Origin: Candidatus Brocadia sinica JPN1
Lineage (GTDB): Bacteria > Planctomycetota > Brocadiia > Brocadiales > Brocadiaceae
Direction of reading: 5' to 3'
NCBI RefSeq assembly: GCF_000949635.1
Contig: NZ_BAFN01000001.1
Coordinates: 3,965,052 to 4,029,051, forward strand
Length of the DNA: 64,000 nucleotides
The notes under the pieces are model-generated. The model saw only the letters and a program-made list of their open reading frames with translations, searched no databases and was not told the origin of the DNA. The position numbers and the translations under genes were made by a program. This document shows positions 26,401-34,830 of this stretch, in pieces (position 1 is the stretch's first letter; the number at the start of each line of letters is the position of its first letter).

Positions 26401-26917
26401 CATGTCTTATCTGATGTATCCGGATGTCTTCATTCAGTACGCTGAGCACAGAAAAAAATACGACGACGTTTCTGTTATTCCCACGGATGTATTTTTCTAT
26501 GGCCTGCCTATGAACGAAGAAGTCGCCCTTGACATCGAAGAAGGAAAGACCCTGATTTTCAAACTGGTGGCCATAAGCCCGGTAAATGCGGAAGGAGACT
26601 GTACCGTTTTCTTTGAACTGAACGGTCAGCCGCGTGAGGTAGTTATTGCCAACCGCAAGGTCGCTGCTTCAGTAACCAGGCGTCCTCAGGCAGAAGAAGG
26701 AAACAGCAAACACGTCGCTGCACCCATGCCGGGCATGATTGTCAATGTAAAAGTAGGCGTTGGCGATAAGGTTGTTAAAAATGATCCGCTTTTGATAATG
26801 GAGGCCATGAAGATGGAAGCGACTATTTATGCTGAACATGACGGTGAAATTGGTCAGATTTTGGTTAAAGCAAGGGAATGTGTCGAGGCGAGAGATTTAC
26901 TGATCGTCTACAAGTAA
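23468..26917 (+). CDS. pyc: Pyruvate carboxylase
   Basis: A 1149-residue biotin enzyme making oxaloacetate from pyruvate and bicarbonate. Domains: biotin carboxylase 1-460 (KLLVANRGEIAIRVCRAA, HGGGGRGMRVV, FIEVNPRIQVEHTVTE); carboxyltransferase about 530-1000 (FRDAHQSLLATRMRT near 544, metal-site HLHTHDTSGG near 741); C-terminal biotinyl domain with EAMKMEA (Lys near 1113). All three are on one chain, as in the classic alpha4 enzyme. It feeds anaplerosis and gluconeogenesis in an autotroph fixing carbon through acetyl-CoA. No defects are seen. Confidence 0.95.
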   Translation: MEIRKFKKLLVANRGEIAIRVCRAAHEIGIRTVAIYSHEDRFALHRFKADEAYQIGKGKDPVKAYLDIDGIIHLAKDKEVDAIHPGYGFLSENANFARACEKADITFVGPRPEILDTLGNKTSAREIAEKVNVPILSGCNHPIKNLDEAKSLCSKLGYPVIIKAAHGGGGRGMRVVHSEFELGHRLNEAKRESLTAFGSDECFIEKYVEKARHIEVQILGDKYNNMVHLFERDCSLQRRHQKVVEIAPAQNLGKSIRQSICDAAVKIGKSVNYDNAGTVEFLLDTETEKYYFIEVNPRIQVEHTVTETITGFDLVKRQILISEGFPLNSPEIRIPNQEAIHINSIAFQCRITTEDPSNGFVPDYGRIQHYRSAGGMGIRLDAGTAFSGALVTPYYDSMLVKVTAFGTCFEETAHRMDRALDEFRIRGVKTNIPFLINLINHKDFLEGKCTTRFIDENPNLFHFSRRRDRATLIMRFMGDILVNGHPLIKEIPKSICRRKAPVPAADRKNPRPKGSRDLLLEMGPKKFTQYIIEEKKLLLTDTSFRDAHQSLLATRMRTIDMLMITEIYSRNHADFFSLEMWGGATFDTAMRFLMECPWERLRFMRKLAPNILFQMLLRASNGVGYTNYPDNVVKAFIKQSAESGIDIFRVFDSLNWVTNMKVAMDAVLETKALCEAAICYTGDILDSKRTKYTLGYYIKMAKELEGHGAHILAIKDMAGLLKPYAAYELVSALKSELKIPIHLHTHDTSGGQIATLIKAAEAGVDIVDAAVGPLSGLTSQPNLNTLVEMMRFHKRDTGMDFKALGLLSDYWEVVREYYAPFESIQKSSTAEVYHHEIPGGQFTNLFQQAHSMGLAHRWHEITDVYADVNQLFGDIVKVTPSSKVVGDLTLFLVTNDLRAQDIVHSNKEISFPTSVIEFFEGRLGQPTGGFPKDVQYRILRGAPAFTERPGANLPPVNLDEIKKEVGGRISKSITNEELMSYLMYPDVFIQYAEHRKKYDDVSVIPTDVFFYGLPMNEEVALDIEEGKTLIFKLVAISPVNAEGDCTVFFELNGQPREVVIANRKVAASVTRRPQAEEGNSKHVAAPMPGMIVNVKVGVGDKVVKNDPLLIMEAMKMEATIYAEHDGEIGQILVKARECVEARDLLIVYK

Positions 26918-27000
26918 TTATATATAGGAAGGTGGTCTGGTTTGAAGACAACTACTTGGATTGACGAAGCGCCAGAAATGTCAGCCTCGTTGCAGATATC

Positions 27001-27280
27001 AGCCAAGGCAGGCACCGCCTACCAAAAATTGAGCAATCGGATGGGCACTGCATGAAGGGTACGTCCTCGTAAAAACGGGGATTGGATCGAAATGGTTTGA
27101 CAAAAATTGATTATGGCAGGCATTGCCTCCCTACATAAAAATTGTACGACTGGAAAATAGACATATATGACGAATTATCAAAGGATACGGATACCGGGTT
27201 AACCTCTTTCTTTACGGTGGTCACCTCCAACGGAAGAAAAACCCGGTGATTCCAAAAAGCAGGCAAATCCTAACGCTGTT
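27001..27280 (+). pseudogene. Truncated RAYT/REP element relic
   Basis: This stretch aligns with 34831-35120, the intact REP-associated transposase element: same entry agccaag...caggcaccgcctacc, same inner REP (ggcaggcattgcc) and same gene start (ATG 27167, MTNYQRIRIPG). Here the frame hits a stop after eleven codons, and homology fades after about 40 codons. A decayed copy without function. Confidence 0.65.
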
Positions 27281-27309
27281 TTCAAATATACAAATGAACA
27301 AATGTACAA

Positions 27310-28026
27310 TTATCTTCTCCGAAGGGCACGAACTGAGTATTTGATATTGCCATCATTATAGACGTAGTCGCAATAGCCCGAATCAAACCTGACAACCCAG
27401 GACATCGAATCTCTTCTGAAATCAGACGTCCAAATCCTCACCTGACATGGGTCAAATATTTGGTCAATATGTAAATCACCATTCTTCTTTGTTGGCTCCA
27501 TCAAAGACATAGCTTCTTCTAAGGTCGGTAAACGCCAGTCATGATAACCGGCAAATTGTTCATGGTTCAGTTTGGAAATATAGCTCTTTGTTTCTTCATA
27601 ATTCATCTCTCCTTGGGAACCTGATTGCTGCCACAGTAAACTACTTGCATGATCATAAACAGCCGTTCCTCCATCTTGAACTTGAAACTCATGAGAAAAA
27701 CCCTGGATGGAAGAATTCCTTCGGGAATCGAAGAGACCCTTATCTTTCAGCACGATCTGTACTATTTCAGGTGATAATCCCTTTTCGGGCTTGTTGCGGA
27801 ATATTGTTTTGATAATCGTTGAATTTTCAGTATCTGCGGTTCTCTTTAGCCTGAAAATGGTAACTTCATTATTCACTATTATCATTACAACCAAACCAAT
27901 TATTATAGGAATAAAAATGCTGGAGATCAAATACGGCATCCTTTTCCTGTTTGTTGAATGGTGTTGAGATTTTTCTTTATTTGGGATGTCTTGCTTATAC
28001 TTTCTTTGCATTATTATTTCTGCCAT
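27310..28026 (-). CDS. Membrane-anchored DUF1566 protein
   Basis: A 238-residue protein with a single N-terminal membrane helix (YLISSIFIPIIIGLVVMIIV, about 31-50) and a C-terminal DUF1566/Lcl domain: YDHASSLLWQQSG, the signature GYHDWRLPTLEEAMSLME, then WTSDFRRDSMSWVVRFDSG. The fold is related to C-type-lectin/formylglycine-generating-enzyme-like domains and occurs in many exported proteins of unknown role. It lies 28 bp downstream of ettA. Confidence 0.75.
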   Translation of the reverse strand: MAEIIMQRKYKQDIPNKEKSQHHSTNRKRMPYLISSIFIPIIIGLVVMIIVNNEVTIFRLKRTADTENSTIIKTIFRNKPEKGLSPEIVQIVLKDKGLFDSRRNSSIQGFSHEFQVQDGGTAVYDHASSLLWQQSGSQGEMNYEETKSYISKLNHEQFAGYHDWRLPTLEEAMSLMEPTKKNGDLHIDQIFDPCQVRIWTSDFRRDSMSWVVRFDSGYCDYVYNDGNIKYSVRALRRR

Positions 28027-28054
28027 TTCAGGTTTTTAGTTCCTCCACACAACT

Positions 28055-29740
28055 TTAAGCCCTAGTCAAATGCCGGTATTTGATGCGGTGGGGCTGGTCT
28101 TCTGTAATGCCAAGACGTTTTTTTCTATCCGCTTCATATTCGGAATAGTTTCCTTCAAACCAGAAGGTTTTGCTGTCTCCCTCGAAGGCAAGGATGTGGG
28201 TAGCGATCCGATCGAGGAACCAGCGGTCATGGCTGATCGCCAGGACACAACCGGAGAAATTTTCCAGGGCGTCTTCCAAAGCCCGCATGGTGTTTACGTC
28301 GAGATCATTCGTGGGTTCGTCTAACAGAAGCAGATTGGCGCCTTCTTTCAGTATACAGGCAAGATGTACCCTGTTCCGTTCTCCACCTGATAGTGTTTTC
28401 ACTGGCTTTTGCTGGTCTGTCCCGGAAAAATTAAAACGCGCCACATACGCACGGGAATTAACCTCCCTGCTGCCAAGCCGGATAATATCCTTCCCCCCTG
28501 AAATTATCTCCCATATGGTTTTGCTGGGATCGAGGGTTTCCCGACTTTGATCAACGTATGCGAGCTTAACCGACTCACCCACCCGGATCGTACCGGTATC
28601 CGGTTTTTCTTGGCCGGTAATCATGCGGAATAGGGTGGTTTTTCCGGCGCCGTTGGGGCCAATGATCCCGACAATTCCTCCGCGTGGCAGGGAAAAGGTC
28701 ATCCCCTCCACCAAAATACGGTCTCCGTATGCCTTGGTTACCTTGTCTGCTTCAACGACCAAATTACCCAGTCTCGGGCCGGGCGGGATATAGATCTCTA
28801 AATCCTTTATACGGTTTTCACCTTGTTGTTCAAGGAGCGATTCGTAAGAGTTAATACGTGCCTTCGATTTTGCGTGTCTGCCCTTGGGTGTCATCCTGAT
28901 CCATTCCAGCTCGCGTTTGAGGGTCTTTTGCCGCTCGGTCTCCTGCTTTTCTTCCTGCTGTAACCTCTTTTGCTTTTGCTCAAGCCATGACGAATAATTC
29001 CCCTTCCAGGGAATTCCATACCCCCTGTCCAGTTCTAATATCCAGCCGGCTACATTATCGAGAAAATAGCGATCATGGGTTACTGCGATCACCGTGCCCT
29101 CATAATTTTGCAAATGATGCTCCAGCCATGCAACCGATTCGGCGTCAAGATGGTTCGTCGGTTCGTCTAACAGTAAAATGTCCGGTTTTTGCAATAATAA
29201 CCGGCAAAGCGCCACACGGCGTCGTTCCCCTCCGGATAACACCTTTATCGGCATGTTCCCTTCGGGGCAACGCAAGGCGTCCATTGCCATTTCCAGGCGT
29301 GCATCCAGATCCCATGCGCCAAGCGAGTCAATTTTTTCCTGTACCTCCCCCTGCCGTTCTATCAGTTTGTTCATGTCGTCATCCGACATCGGTTCGGCAA
29401 ATCGTTCATTGATCCGGTTGTACTCATTGTGGAGGTCTACTAGTTCCTGAACCCCTTGTTCCACAATTTCACGTACCGTTTTTGTCTCATCCAGGTGTGG
29501 TTCCTGCTCTAAAAATCCAACCGTGTAGCCGGGTGAAAGGGTTGCCTGTCCGTTAAAGTCCGTATCCACTCCGGCAAGAATACGCAGGAGAGAACTCTTT
29601 CCTGAACCATTCAAGCCCAGTACGCCAATCTTGGCGCCGTAAAAATACGAAAGGGAAATATCCTTCAACACGGGCTTCTTGTCATAATATTTGCTTACCT
29701 TGAGCATGGAATAGATGATCTTATTCGGTTGATTACTCAT
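28055..29740 (-). CDS. ettA: ABC-F protein EttA (energy-dependent translational throttle)
   Basis: A 561-residue soluble ABC-F protein with two nucleotide-binding domains: Walker A GLNGSGKSSLLR and GPNGAGKTTLFR, signatures LSGGERRRVAL and LSGGERNRVHL, Walker B ILLLDEPTNHLD and LLLLDEPTNDLD. The linker (KGRHAKSKARINSYESLL) and the arm segment (WDLDARLEMAMDALRCP) match EttA. In Escherichia coli, EttA binds the ribosomal E site and gates entry into elongation according to ADP/ATP. Length is normal. Confidence 0.93.
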   Translation of the reverse strand: MSNQPNKIIYSMLKVSKYYDKKPVLKDISLSYFYGAKIGVLGLNGSGKSSLLRILAGVDTDFNGQATLSPGYTVGFLEQEPHLDETKTVREIVEQGVQELVDLHNEYNRINERFAEPMSDDDMNKLIERQGEVQEKIDSLGAWDLDARLEMAMDALRCPEGNMPIKVLSGGERRRVALCRLLLQKPDILLLDEPTNHLDAESVAWLEHHLQNYEGTVIAVTHDRYFLDNVAGWILELDRGYGIPWKGNYSSWLEQKQKRLQQEEKQETERQKTLKRELEWIRMTPKGRHAKSKARINSYESLLEQQGENRIKDLEIYIPPGPRLGNLVVEADKVTKAYGDRILVEGMTFSLPRGGIVGIIGPNGAGKTTLFRMITGQEKPDTGTIRVGESVKLAYVDQSRETLDPSKTIWEIISGGKDIIRLGSREVNSRAYVARFNFSGTDQQKPVKTLSGGERNRVHLACILKEGANLLLLDEPTNDLDVNTMRALEDALENFSGCVLAISHDRWFLDRIATHILAFEGDSKTFWFEGNYSEYEADRKKRLGITEDQPHRIKYRHLTRA

Positions 29741-30127
29741 TTTGATTGTCTCCGAAAAAATGGCTTTGAAATTACCATAGAGGTATCAATTTGGCTTTTT
29801 GAAAAACCCCAAAATATTGAGGTTTTTATTAAAAATTTTTGCGCTTTTACCTGTTCTATTGAGCGTGAGAAAATGTAATCCGGCTAATTCATGTCAAGAC
29901 GTATCGACGACTCTTTTAAAGAGGGTAAAATAAGTAAGACTATCTTTACTTTTTAAGTGTATCTTTTGAATTACTATAAAGATATTTTATTGGTATGGCA
30001 AGTCTCAATCAAGAATGTATTTCTGAACTTATAACCATCCCTTTTTCCTCCCCATCGCAAGGCAATGTCATTGAATTAAGGCAGAGAAGTCTTTTCTCTT
30101 TAAATTGGGCCTTCGGCAACTTTTTCA
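29741..30127. other. Intergenic region between ettA and integron integrase
   Basis: About 390 AT-rich bases. No gene longer than about 20 codons, no tRNA and no attC-like site is seen; a hairpin repeat follows at 30128. Confidence 0.45.
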
Positions 30128-30156
30128 TGTAGAGCGAAGAGACTCTTCGCTCTACA
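30128..30156. repeat. Hairpin downstream of integrase gene
   Basis: tgtagagcgaagag-a-ctcttcgctctaca: 14-bp arms around one base, 17 bp beyond the integrase stop. It may end transcription or be a stray REP-type unit. Confidence 0.55.
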
Positions 30157-30172
30157 ATCGAAACTTTGAAAT

Positions 30173-31411
30173 TTATGCATCCAGAGGGCTCCGCACGCCT
30201 AATATATTTTTTGAGGCAACGTGGGTATAAATCATGGTGGTTTGAAGATTCCTGTGACCAAGCAACTCCTGAATTGTCCTGATGTCATATCCCTTCTCCA
30301 GTAGATGCGTGGCGAAACTATGCCGTAACGTATGTACGGATGCCTGTTTCGTAATTCCTGCCTTTGTGACGGCAACCTTGAATGATTTTTGGAGTGATGC
30401 AGGGTGCATATGATGACGCCGCACCGTGTGCGTGCGCGGATCAACGGAAAGAGATTTGGAGGGAAAAAGCCAGAACCAACCCCACTCCTTGCCTGCATCG
30501 GGATATTCCTTTTCCAGCGCACCAGGAAGATAAACTCCATGAATGCCCTTTTCCCTGTCCTGATCGTATAAGCCCCTTACTTCCGAAATGTGCGCAATGA
30601 GATCATCTTTAAGGGACTCAGGGAGAATCGTTCTCCGGTCTTTATTCCCCCTGCCCGATCTCACAATGACAATGTTCTGTTCGAGGTCAATGTCTTTTAT
30701 TCGCAGACTCAGGCATTCCTGCAACCTGAGTCCGCATCCGTACGTGAGCATTGCCATAATACGTTGGGCTCCTGACAGATGATCAAATATTGCATGCACT
30801 TCCTTTAGCGTGAGCACCACCGGGATGCGTCGTTTGTATATCGCTCGCACCGCATCCAGTTCCTTTTCACCTATCTCCTTTTCAAGCACATGCCGGTAAA
30901 CAAAAAGAAGCGCATTTAAAGCCTGATTCTGAGTGGAAGCAGACACCTTTTGTTCTACTGCAAGGGAACTCAGGAAATCCTGTATATCCCCGTTTGTCAG
31001 TTCTGATGGTTTTTTATCATGGACATATCCCCGAAATGAGCGCAGCCAGGAGATATAGGTCTTTTCCGTGCTATGTGACCGATGTCTGAGCCTGAGGGCT
31101 TCTCGTGTCTGTGTTTCAAGCAGGTTCCATTCGTTTTCACCCTCTGAAGACTTCATCGATGCATTTTTTTGTAATGAAGTGAGGTAATAGCTATAAAGCC
31201 GCAATGCATTTTCGGCCTGCTTGACCTGCCCGTCTTCATGGGTTTTGGCCAAATATTTCTGGAATCGATTCGTTTGCTCCGGATTTAATACCACAGAGTC
31301 GGGCGTGTCGAGAAACGAGTAGCAGTCAGAGACCCACTTCAGGTAAAAAGGGACATCTTTTTCTTTCACCAGCGCTTTTTGAGTAAGGTAGTCTTTGAAA
31401 GATGAAAGCAT
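30173..31411 (-). CDS. intI: Integron integrase (tyrosine recombinase IntI)
   Basis: A 412-residue tyrosine recombinase with the integron-specific insert: GALEKEYPDAGKEWGWFWLF and DPRTHTVRRHHMHPASLQ, which in IntI proteins recognises folded attC hairpins. Catalytic residues: Arg in YGCGLRLQE, HTLRHSF (H-R), LGHRN and Tyr in TTMIYTHV. The core-binding domain is at about 105-195. An additional N-terminal segment of about 95 residues resembles another SAM-like core-binding domain, making it longer than typical IntI (about 320-340). ATG 31411 is preferred over the TTG at 31426. Cassettes lie on the opposite side and strand, the usual arrangement. Confidence 0.9.
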   Translation of the reverse strand: MLSSFKDYLTQKALVKEKDVPFYLKWVSDCYSFLDTPDSVVLNPEQTNRFQKYLAKTHEDGQVKQAENALRLYSYYLTSLQKNASMKSSEGENEWNLLETQTREALRLRHRSHSTEKTYISWLRSFRGYVHDKKPSELTNGDIQDFLSSLAVEQKVSASTQNQALNALLFVYRHVLEKEIGEKELDAVRAIYKRRIPVVLTLKEVHAIFDHLSGAQRIMAMLTYGCGLRLQECLSLRIKDIDLEQNIVIVRSGRGNKDRRTILPESLKDDLIAHISEVRGLYDQDREKGIHGVYLPGALEKEYPDAGKEWGWFWLFPSKSLSVDPRTHTVRRHHMHPASLQKSFKVAVTKAGITKQASVHTLRHSFATHLLEKGYDIRTIQELLGHRNLQTTMIYTHVASKNILGVRSPLDA

Positions 31412-31426
31412 AATAAAACCAAACAA

Positions 31427-31573
31427 TTATCAAGATTCCACATACTAATAAATTAGGAGTAATATTATAGAACTATATTCAATATTTCAACATAATTCTA
31501 TCGATTTTTGTTTGACAACGGATATGGCATGATATACTATGCTGACATTCACAGAATAAAAATAAAATAAATG
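31427..31573 (+). other. Probable attI region
   Basis: Non-coding DNA between the integrase start and the first cassette junction. The junction is G31573 followed by TTGGCC; TTGGCC is complementary to the GGCCAA of the downstream attC, as expected when a cassette is inserted at attI. The rest of the region is AT-rich with a promoter. Confidence 0.65.
31512..31540 (+). promoter_or_regulatory. Probable cassette promoter (Pc)
   Basis: TTGACA (31512-31517), 17-bp spacer, TACTAT (31535-31540), directed from the attI region into the cassettes. The alternative -10 TATACT (31533) would give 15 bp. It fits the promoter that drives captured cassettes. Confidence 0.6.
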
Positions 31574-31616
31574 TTGGCCATAGAAAAATAAACTATACTA
31601 CTGATAAAATAATTGC

Positions 31617-32348
31617 ATGAATCAACACGAAATCCTCCGACATCTACCCGATCTCAGCTCGAAAGCGGTTGCTCATTACTGGCAGACACGGGCTACACAG
31701 CGAAAGAAGCAGGAGCAGGCTGGAAAGGCCGACCAAGGATTGAGAAGTGCGGTGACGGGTGGCGCACAGATGAATGGGTTTATTGACCTGTTCACTAAGC
31801 TTGTTACCCAAAGCGGCATACCTGAGAGATATGTATTCCGAAAGAAAGCCATTGAACTTCCAGGTTTCTTCCGCCCCACTAAAGAATGGGACCTCCTTGT
31901 TGTTAGGGAGCGGACATTAATTGCCGCTGTCGAAGCCAAATCTCAAGTTGGTCCTTCCTTTGGCAACAATTTCAATAACAGGACGGAAGAAGCAATGGGA
32001 AGTGCCCTTGATCTGTGGACAGCCTATCGCGAACATGCCTATCTTGATAGCCCTCAACCCTTTCTTGGATATTTCTTTATGCTGGAAGATTGTACAGCAT
32101 CAAACCGGCCGGTCAGCATTCAAGAACCCCATTTCAAGGTATTTCCTGAGTTTCGTGGCGCGTCATATATGCGCCGTTACGAATTGTTCTGCCGGAAACT
32201 TGTTTTAGAGCGTCATTATACCGCTTCCGCTTTTATAACTTCATCCAGCCACGAAGGCCTTAAGGGTATATTCAAAACACCTGCGGATGACCTGTCGATT
32301 GAACGTTTTGCAAAGATACTCATTGCTCATGTGACGACCTTTGTGTGA
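31617..32348 (+). CDS. PaeR7I/XhoI-like type II restriction endonuclease
   Basis: A 243-residue enzyme of the PaeR7I family, whose studied members cut CTCGAG. Seen: DQGLRSAVTGGAQMNGFIDL, LPGFFRPTKEWDLLVV (Asp of the PD-D/ExK core) and LIAAVEAKSQVGPSFGNNFN (ExK), then NRTEEAMGSALDLWTAYRE and a C-terminal RYELFCRKLV. Length is normal with no defects. Its start lies 43 bp inside the cassette, and its stop is 4 bp before the methyltransferase ATG. Cleavage site is inferred by family. Confidence 0.9.
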   Translation: MNQHEILRHLPDLSSKAVAHYWQTRATQRKKQEQAGKADQGLRSAVTGGAQMNGFIDLFTKLVTQSGIPERYVFRKKAIELPGFFRPTKEWDLLVVRERTLIAAVEAKSQVGPSFGNNFNNRTEEAMGSALDLWTAYREHAYLDSPQPFLGYFFMLEDCTASNRPVSIQEPHFKVFPEFRGASYMRRYELFCRKLVLERHYTASAFITSSSHEGLKGIFKTPADDLSIERFAKILIAHVTTFV

Positions 32349-32352
32349 ATCC

Positions 32353-33261
32353 ATGCAGCCTACGTCCCACAGATTGATCAATGCTGATGCAAGAAACCTA
32401 TCGTTCCTAAAAGATGAATCAGTTCATCTTGTTGTAACATCGCCTCCTTACTGGAATCTTAAGCGTTATAACGAGAACCCACATCAGCTTGGCCATGTTC
32501 AAGAGTACGAAGCCTTTCTTGCTGAATTGGAAAAGGTCTGGCGGCAAGTGTTTCGTGTTCTTGTCCCTGGAGGACGTCTGGTTTGCGTTGTTGGGGATGT
32601 CTGTGTTGCCCGACGAAACTTCGGACGGCATCTTGTATTTCCGCTTCACGCCGACATCTGCGTTATATGCAGACGCATTGGTTTTGACAATCTCAACCCG
32701 ATTATCTGGCACAAAATAGCCAACGCGTCATATGAAGTTTCAAATGGATCAAAGTTCCTCGGGAAACCCTATGAGCCTAATGCTATTATCAAGAATGATA
32801 TGGAGTTCATTCTTATGCAGAGAAAACCTGGTGGTTATAGAAAGCCAACAAACGCGCAGCGTGAAGCAAGCAGATTAACGAAAGATGAGTTTGATTGCTG
32901 GTTTCAGCAGATATGGAACATCACGGGAGCATCAACCAAGCACCACCCTGCACCGTTTCCCGTGGAGCTTGCCAAACGTCTGGTACGGATGTTCTCCTTT
33001 GTTGGAGATACTGTGCTTGATCCTTTTTGCGGATCGGGGACAACAATGGTTGCAGCACTGCGTTCGGGCCGCAACAGTATTGGTATTGAAATCGACCCTG
33101 AATATTGCCGAATGGCAGCCCGCTACCTGAAAGCTGAAACATCAGGCCTTTTCTCAGAAGCAAAGCTTCTTTTTGAAAGAGGCATTGCAGAGCAGGCATA
33201 TGTTGTTAGTGAAGATCAGGCTTTCTATGAAGTCAGACCGGCAAAAAAGAAATTGGAATAG
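32353..33261 (+). CDS. Site-specific DNA methyltransferase (TSPPY, beta class)
   Basis: A 302-residue SAM-dependent DNA methyltransferase protecting the endonuclease site. Motif order is catalytic TSPPYWNLKRY (near 30) first, then the SAM motif DPFCGSGTTMVAAL (near 225): the beta class. TSPPYW is seen in N4-cytosine and some N6-adenine enzymes. ATG 32353 (4 bp after the endonuclease stop) is preferred to the upstream TTG 32341. Its stop codon touches the first base of the attC site, typical for cassettes. Confidence 0.88.
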   Translation: MQPTSHRLINADARNLSFLKDESVHLVVTSPPYWNLKRYNENPHQLGHVQEYEAFLAELEKVWRQVFRVLVPGGRLVCVVGDVCVARRNFGRHLVFPLHADICVICRRIGFDNLNPIIWHKIANASYEVSNGSKFLGKPYEPNAIIKNDMEFILMQRKPGGYRKPTNAQREASRLTKDEFDCWFQQIWNITGASTKHHPAPFPVELAKRLVRMFSFVGDTVLDPFCGSGTTMVAALRSGRNSIGIEIDPEYCRMAARYLKAETSGLFSEAKLLFERGIAEQAYVVSEDQAFYEVRPAKKKLE

Positions 33262-33327
33262 GCCAACAAATCGCTCCACATGGACGTGGCGATACTGCCG
33301 CCACGCCAGTGAGCTTCATCGTTATGC
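33261..33327 (+). other. attC recombination site of cassette 1
   Basis: R'' GGCCAAC (33261), L''-side cgctccacatggacgtggcg, loop atactg, complementary cgccacgccagtgagc, then ttcatc and R' GTTATGC (33321). The inner arms pair with a few extrahelical bases, as in attC bottom-strand hairpins, and GTGAGCTTCATCGTT resembles the 3' half of many chromosomal attC sites. Confidence 0.8.
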
Positions 33328-33413
33328 CTCCCTGTTCCGTAGAGATGCTATGGGAATATAATGAACAAGTAGCTTATAGAATCTGCGTTAATCTGTAAAA
33401 GAGGGCAAGTAAA

Positions 33414-34815
33414 GTGAACCAAGACCGGATCGAGCGTTGGAAGAAGTTCCTTTCTGATAAAAGGCTTGGAGAGTCTCCAACAACAACAAAACCACCTGAA
33501 GGTCGGTCAAAATTCGACCAAGACTATGACCGTATAGTATTCTCTAGTGCTTTTCGTCGTTTACAGGATAAAACCCAGGTTTTCCCTCTGTCCCAATCCG
33601 ATTACACTAGAACTCGGCTCACTCATAGCGTTGAGGTTTCCTGTGTAGGCCGTTCACTTGGTCAGATGGCTGGTAAGGATCCTCCAAAAAGAAGGCGTGC
33701 TTAAACAGGATGACTTAACTTATGGGGATATTGGAACGATCGTCGCTGCCGCTTGCTTGGCTCATGATATAGGTAATCCGCCATTTGGGCATTCCGGTGA
33801 AAAGGCAATCCAGCAATGGGCAAGAACAAAATTCAGGGGTACAACATCTGGTGAATTGAATCTGAATGATTTGATTCCAGATAGATCACAGCAGGGAGAT
33901 TTTTTATCTTTTGAAGGAAACGCCCAGAGTTTTAGGATTCATTCCAAGCTCCAAGCTAGAGAAAGGCGAGGGGGATTACGACTAACTCTAGCGACAATCG
34001 GCGCAATGACAAAATACCCCCGCCCCTCTCTAATAGAAGAAGCCCTTAAAGATAAAGATGTATCCCTCAAAAAATGTGGCTACTTTCAAGATGATGCGCC
34101 TCTGGCTGTTGAAGCATTCCGCGGTTTAGGATTAATTGAGAAATCTTCAGGTGTTTTTCAAAGGCACCCTTTGGCTTTTTTAGTGGAAGCAGCAGATGAT
34201 ATTTGTTATGCCATCATTGATATTGAAGATGCTCACCAATTGAGAATTATTCCCTATTCAGATGTCGAAGATGTACTTCTTCCTATAGCCAAAAGAGTTA
34301 ATGAATCTCCAATTAATTCTTATAACCTTGAAGCTACTAAGATTTCTAGATTGAGGGCTATGGCAATTCATGCACTCACTATGGAATGCATTCAAGTATT
34401 CAAGGAGAATTTAAAGCAGATCGAGAATGATAACTTCAAAGTCAGCCTGATCTCCCAAACGTCGCTGTGCAATGAATACGAAAAGCTAAAAACCTTGGCC
34501 AATAAAGTTTATATCAACGAGCGGGTACTACAAATTGAATATGCTGGTTTTCAAGCAATTGGTGGACTCATTGAAATGTATTATTCAGCAATCTTAACAG
34601 ATCAACCAGATCCTAAGGAAAAGAACCTAAGGCAGCTATTCCCAAGACAACACCTACAATTATCTGAACAACAATTTAATACGCACGACGAATATCTAAA
34701 AATACTTTCACCTTATCAACGTTTACTTGTGGTCACAGATTATATTTCCGGTATGACAGATACTTACGCCGTTGATTTATACCAGAAACTTTCTGGCATC
34801 AAACTACCTTCGTAA
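33414..34815 (+). pseudogene. dGTPase-like HD phosphohydrolase, frameshifted
   Basis: Two overlapping frames (33414-33704 and 33658-34815) together make one dGTP triphosphohydrolase-like protein of about 466 residues. Removing one G at 33677-33678 (taagGatcc) restores GQMAGK-ILQKEGVLK exactly. Seen: RLTHSVEVSCVGRS and the HD site CLAHDIGNPPFGHSGEKAI. The family hydrolyses dGTP to deoxyguanosine; some members protect cells from phages by draining dNTPs. Start GTG with GAGGG upstream. It lies right after attC 1, so it is probably cassette 2. The shift may be a mutation or a sequencing error. Confidence 0.8.
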
Positions 34816-34821
34816 GTACGA

Positions 34822-34829
34822 GGAATAAC
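34822..34829 (+). other. Possible remnant of a second attC (R'' box)
   Basis: GGAATAAC differs by one base from GGCATAAC, the R'' box predicted from the start of cassette 2 (TTATGCC at 33322). It lies 7 bp after the dGTPase stop. The rest of the site is absent because the REP/RAYT element begins two bases later. Short match; speculative. Confidence 0.3.
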
Positions 34830-34830
34830 A

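Larger units (their letters stand above)
31574..33321 (+). mobile_element. Integron gene cassette 1 (restriction-modification)
   Basis: The boundaries follow the G^TT rule at both ends: left G31573^TTGGCC, right G33321^TTATGC. The left end TTGGCC pairs with the R'' box GGCCAAC of its own attC (33261), which shows that both ends came from one circular cassette. Cargo: PaeR7I-like endonuclease and methyltransferase, tightly packed. Confidence 0.75.
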
